DNA from: Anagrus nilaparvatae
Lineage: Eukaryota > Arthropoda > Insecta > Hymenoptera > Mymaridae
Assembly (NCBI GenBank): GCA_022575985.1
Contig: JAKSXM010000014.1
Location: 9,114,001 to 9,178,000 of the forward strand
DNA length: 64,000 nt
Direction of reading: 5' to 3'
Both the position numbers and the translations under genes were made by a program. The notes beneath the pieces were generated by a model, which had not been told where the DNA came from, did no database searches, and was given only the letters and a program-made list of their open reading frames with translations. Below, one piece after another: positions 60,497 to 64,000 of this stretch (positions are counted from its first letter, which is position 1; each line of letters starts with the position of its first letter).

Positions 60497-61254
60497 TAAT
60501 AATTTATGAATACAGTAATGTGTATGAAGCAATATAATTTTTGAATTTTTTGTAGGAAAATTGTTTGATTATTTTTTATTCCTATATTATCCAAAAAATT
60601 ATTTTTATCCACAAAGCTTTGAATCTGATTTTTATAACTTTTAAACCAAGAATGAAAGTAACAAATAATTAAAAAATTCTAATTCAATTTTGTGACATTT
60701 TACATTTTTTTACTTAAAATTTTTACTTAAAAAAATGATCTAAAGTTTTATTAATTGAGGTTCAAGCAATAAAACCTCTCTAAAGTTACTGCTTGAAAAT
60801 TCATGCGCAGGTGTTTCAAGTAGTATTTTGGAAATTGTTTTTAGTAATTAGGTGGTCAAAAATCAATAAAAATATGTTAATCATTATAAAATTGCATGAT
60901 TTAATTATTTATGTAAAAAAAATTATAAGTAAATTTCGCTTGACTTATTTTACTCGCTCGTAAAATAACAACAATATTTTTACGATGATTTTTTCGAACT
61001 TTAAAATCGTAAAATACTCGCAATTCTTGCTTTTTTGGTAAACACCATTTTTCGCGGCCACTCGATTTTAGTTTCGCGGCTAGCTTTACCTTCATTAAAA
61101 CTTATCATTGAATATTTTGACGCAAATTAATTTGTTAAAGGATTGTGAGGCATGTTCGGTATTTTGGCTAGTTGTAATTTAGTAATTTTGCAAAAAGCGT
61201 AATTATAATGCAAAAAGCATAATTATGCTCGTAAAAGTCACGTTCTAAATTACT
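60497..61254. other. No gene seen
   Basis: 3' flank of the unassigned gene; AT-rich, no supported feature. Confidence 0.4.
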
Positions 61255-61785
61255 TTTTTTTTAATCTTGAAAAAAAAATTTGAAAAAATTAAGTATCAGA
61301 TCCAAAAAATTACTATAAACGAGGTTCTTAAAAGTAGTACTTCCATGGAAATAAATTAGGTACTTCGTCCAAAAAGAAAAAAAAAATTGGTATTTTTTGT
61401 ATTTTTTTGTAAAAAAAATTTTAGAAAAAAAATTTTCAGAAAATTAAGTATCCGATTTAAAATATCATGTGAAAACCATACTTTCAAATATAAGTACTTT
61501 CCTGGAAATAAATGAGATGTTACATCGAAATTAAAAAAAAAAAAAGTACCTCGAGCTTTTATGGTGAAAAAATTTTTGATAAAAAAATTAGGTCTTAATT
61601 CCATAATGTTTGTGAAATATCACCGATTACATACATACGTACGTATACACACACACACACACATACAGACTTTTTTTAAAAACCGGTTTTTTAGCTTCCT
61701 GGGGTCCCAAACCTGCTTATATGCCAAAAAATAGAAAATCAAATTTTGACCTAACACAATGGTTCCTCTTTGAGGAACCAAAAAT
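61255..61785 (-). repeat. Full-length single copy of the GGTTCCTC family
   Basis: Reverse-oriented copy running from poly-T/A blocks to (AC)n at about 61646-61664 and ending in the hairpin GGTTCCTCtttGAGGAACC at 61763-61781. It gives the cleanest view of one unit, about 530 bp. Confidence 0.8.
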
Positions 61786-62491
61786 TTCTGCACTCGTTCT
61801 ACGCCTAGGTCGGCAAAATATATTGTATATAAGCACCATGGGCGAAATAATTTAGACACTAGCGTGAACACATATCACTTGTGCCCAGCTTCGCCGAGCA
61901 CTCATGCTAGTGCTTACGCTAGTGCTAAAACTTGCGCCCTTCATACTTAATATACTATTACTTAGCTTAGGCCATAAAATTTCATCTCACAACATTTATG
62001 GGCCAAAAGTTTAGTTATATAATAAAATTAGATCTATTAGAAATATTATAACAAAATCAAATGAATTTTAACTCTGAACCCTTATTTTGTGAACCCCAAA
62101 AGTTCAAAGTTGAAATTCAGATAAATTTGTGATTAGGAAACAGCAAGACTTAACTTAGTTTTAATTTTACTTTAATTTATTCAAGTTTTAAAAATATTGT
62201 TAATTTTATTTTTCATTTTGGGCCACTTACGGTTTTATTTTAAGTGGTTGCATTTTTCAAATTGACCGGAAACCTCGCCGGAAACCAACTTTTTTATGAT
62301 GTAATGTACTCAAATTTTACCATAACTAGATTCAACTGCACTTCGCGCACAGATTGATGATTTAAGTTATGAAATGTTTGTTATTCATGAAAACAAAAAA
62401 TTTACGATTATAGAGTTAGAATTTAAGGTAAATTGCAAAAATTTTAAATAATATAACCTACATTTAATTTACCGATAACCTCATAATTCGT
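61786..62491. repeat. Dispersed segment with one inverted minisatellite unit
   Basis: 61786-61830 is the complement of 2136-2180, 61820-61950 matches 25350-25460, and 61963-62011 is one inverted unit of the 2.2-3.6 kb minisatellite. 62060-62200 matches the spacer near 2400-2470. This shows that the minisatellite arose inside a larger dispersed element. 62200-62490 has no recognised feature. Confidence 0.7.
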
Positions 62492-62830
62492 ACACGTAAA
62501 AAAAATATAAGACAAACTAAACGTATTACGCTACTGAAATATGATTAGTATTGTAAGTTTGTTGAATGGAAAGATTAAACGTTGAATTGTCAAATAAAAA
62601 CATTAAACCAACAAATACTTTGTTGATTCAAGCAAAATTAAAATTGTTAAGTTAACCACTTCAATCTTTGTTGAATCAACATAGTGTTAGATAAACCAAC
62701 AACCTACAACATTGATATGATTAATTTTAATAGTTAGGTCAATGCTTTTTCTTTTATATTAAAATATTTATTCATTCCTTCTCTTTCTATCCTATTATGC
62801 TCTTCTCTTTCAGCAGCGCGCTTTTGTTTA

Positions 62831-63054
62831 TATTTTATTATTCAATAAAGAAATGGAATTTCCTAAAAATTTTTAATGATAGTTTTAAGTATTATTTTTA
62901 AATATAAATTTCACTGCGGGTATGCATAATTTACTTTTGCTTATATTATTATTCATTATTATTATAATAAAGAAATGGGATTTCCTAAAAATTATTTATG
63001 ATAGTTTTAACTATTATTTTTAAATATGCATTTCGCTGGGTATGTATAATTTAC
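62831..63054 (+). repeat. Tandem duplication, two units of about 105 bp
   Basis: Both units contain AATAAAGAAATGG, TTTCCTAAAAATT, TTATTTTTAAATAT and end GTATGCATAATTTAC or GTATGTATAATTTAC. Confidence 0.75.
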
Positions 63055-63125
63055 TGTGATGCATATAATTTCTAAAATTATTATCTGTAACATATAGTAC
63101 TTAAAATTTTTTTATTAAATACAAG

Positions 63126-63198
63126 TGTCCTGTTAGCAGAATGGATAATCACGCTGTCTCGGAAGCCGCGGTACTCAGTTCGATCCCAGTAGCAGTCA
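63126..63198 (+). tRNA. tRNA-like pseudogene, possibly a SINE head
   Basis: An A-box-like stretch TTAGCAGAATGGATAA and a B box GTTCGATCC are spaced about as in a tRNA, with a CTCGGAA anticodon-like loop. The acceptor stem does not pair well and the T stem is weak, so it is not a working tRNA. An A-rich tail (AAATAAAAAA repeats, 63280-63330) follows about 80 bp later, which would suit a tRNA-derived SINE. Confidence 0.4.
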
Positions 63199-63451
63199 AA
63201 ATTTTTCTTCGGGTTTTTTTAACAGATTTTAAATTAATAAATATATACCTATAAGTACATGAATAAATATAAAAAAATAATTATAAAAAAAAAATAAAAA
63301 AAATAAAAAAAAAAATAAAAAAATAATTTTTTTTAAATAAAATTTTCACTCTGTTTGAATCAGCTAAGTAACTATGACAATTCAACAAATACTTTGTTGG
63401 CATATTTCAACAAAATTATTTGTCAATACAACTTAGAATTTTTTTCCGTGT

Positions 63452-64000
63452 ATTATAATATGAATTTAAAATTTTGTGTGTATAATATAATGTTTGTTTA
63501 CATTATTGTGAGAACCAATCAAAATGAGTTTATTGCGATTACACCTAGCAACCGTTGCGATGAGCAATGTCTTTTTTAGGATAGAATGTTGGCTAAGGTA
63601 GTCCAGGTAAAAAGAAAAATTTTTCTCAACCATATATATGTATGTATAAAAAGTACTTGGTTTTCAAATAATTAAGCATTCTAAAGGCCTTAATAATCAA
63701 AAACCTAAAAAAAAAACCAATTTTCGGGATCAAAAATTTTTAGCCGAAATAAATATTTTTTTAAAATTTCGATAAAACGTAAATTTAATACATAAATAAT
63801 AAGGTAAGAAAAAAGTTCTGAAGAAAAGAAAATTTGGCTTAGCGACTTAATTTACATATGAATATATATTTTTTAAACCCATTTTTACCCTTATAGTCCA
63901 TTTTTATCCCTGGGAATCGATTTGTACAGCGAGATCTCATTTTCTTCTGATCGAACCCAATGGGCCTCTGGATAGCTAATTCTTGTAATAGCTCTTTCTA
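63452..64000. other. No gene seen
   Basis: AT-rich flank up to the window end; no supported feature. Confidence 0.4.

Larger units (their letters stand above)
62492..63451. mobile_element. 960-bp TIR element with subterminal repeats
   Basis: The left end ACACGTAAAAAAAATATAAG and right end read on the minus strand ACACGGAAAAAAATTCTAAG are inverted. CAACAAATACTTTGTTG palindromes and related TTGTTGAATCAAC motifs lie just inside both ends (62610-62700, 63380-63410). No transposase. The interior holds a tandem duplication (62831-63054) and a tRNA-like sequence. Confidence 0.65.

Overview
The window looks like AT-rich nuclear DNA from an arthropod, most likely an insect. Coding regions are short exons with GT..AG introns, there is no prokaryotic gene organisation, and most of the sequence is transposable elements. 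Recognisable families include an R1-like non-LTR retrotransposon, a CACTA-like element, a Mutator-like transposase gene, a hAT MITE and many foldback elements. I cannot name the species.

Layout. 1-6.5 kb: foldbacks, a higher-order minisatellite (2.2-3.6 kb) and dispersed AT-rich repeats. 6.5-7.9 kb: a decayed multi-exon copy of the deubiquitinase gene OTUD5 (minus strand). 8.05-12.14 kb: a 5'-truncated R1-like retrotransposon with a 13-bp target duplication, itself interrupted by a 131-bp MITE. 13.5-15.5 kb: a long palindrome plus the 3' end of another non-LTR element, flanked by TTTA duplications. 18.25-21.99 kb: a minus-strand gene fusing a Mutator-like transposase, a YqaJ/lambda-exonuclease-type nuclease and a USP-type deubiquitinase domain. 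22-33 kb: nested TIR elements, including a hAT MITE with a clean 8-bp duplication.

The centrepiece is 34,510-56,125, a 21.6-kb CACTA-like transposon. It has near-identical inverted repeats of about 305 bp starting CACTGGTG, a 2-bp TC duplication, and an unoccupied paralogous copy of its insertion site 1.3 kb away. Inside are a five-exon TNP2-like transposase gene (minus), a six-exon block of a UBR5/hyd E3 ligase gene (minus, broken reading phase), and a plus-strand gene whose two N-terminal exons splice in phase to either of two 3' ends: a single-exon USP deubiquitinase or three exons ending in a BEN DNA-binding domain. Palindromic tandem repeats lie between the BEN gene and the right terminus. 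A workable reading, which is inference, is that transposase and BEN protein are the mobility machinery (BEN as terminus-binding partner) while USP and UBR5 sequences are captured ubiquitin-pathway cargo.

56-64 kb: more foldbacks, an unassigned multi-exon gene at about 59-60.5 kb, and a TIR element enclosing a tRNA-like sequence. Four separate ubiquitin-pathway sequences (OTUD5 copy, USP domain of the Mutator-like gene, UBR5 block, USP exon) in 40 kb is the most striking theme. All exon models, repeat boundaries and family names come from reading the sequence by eye; no database search or alignment program was run.
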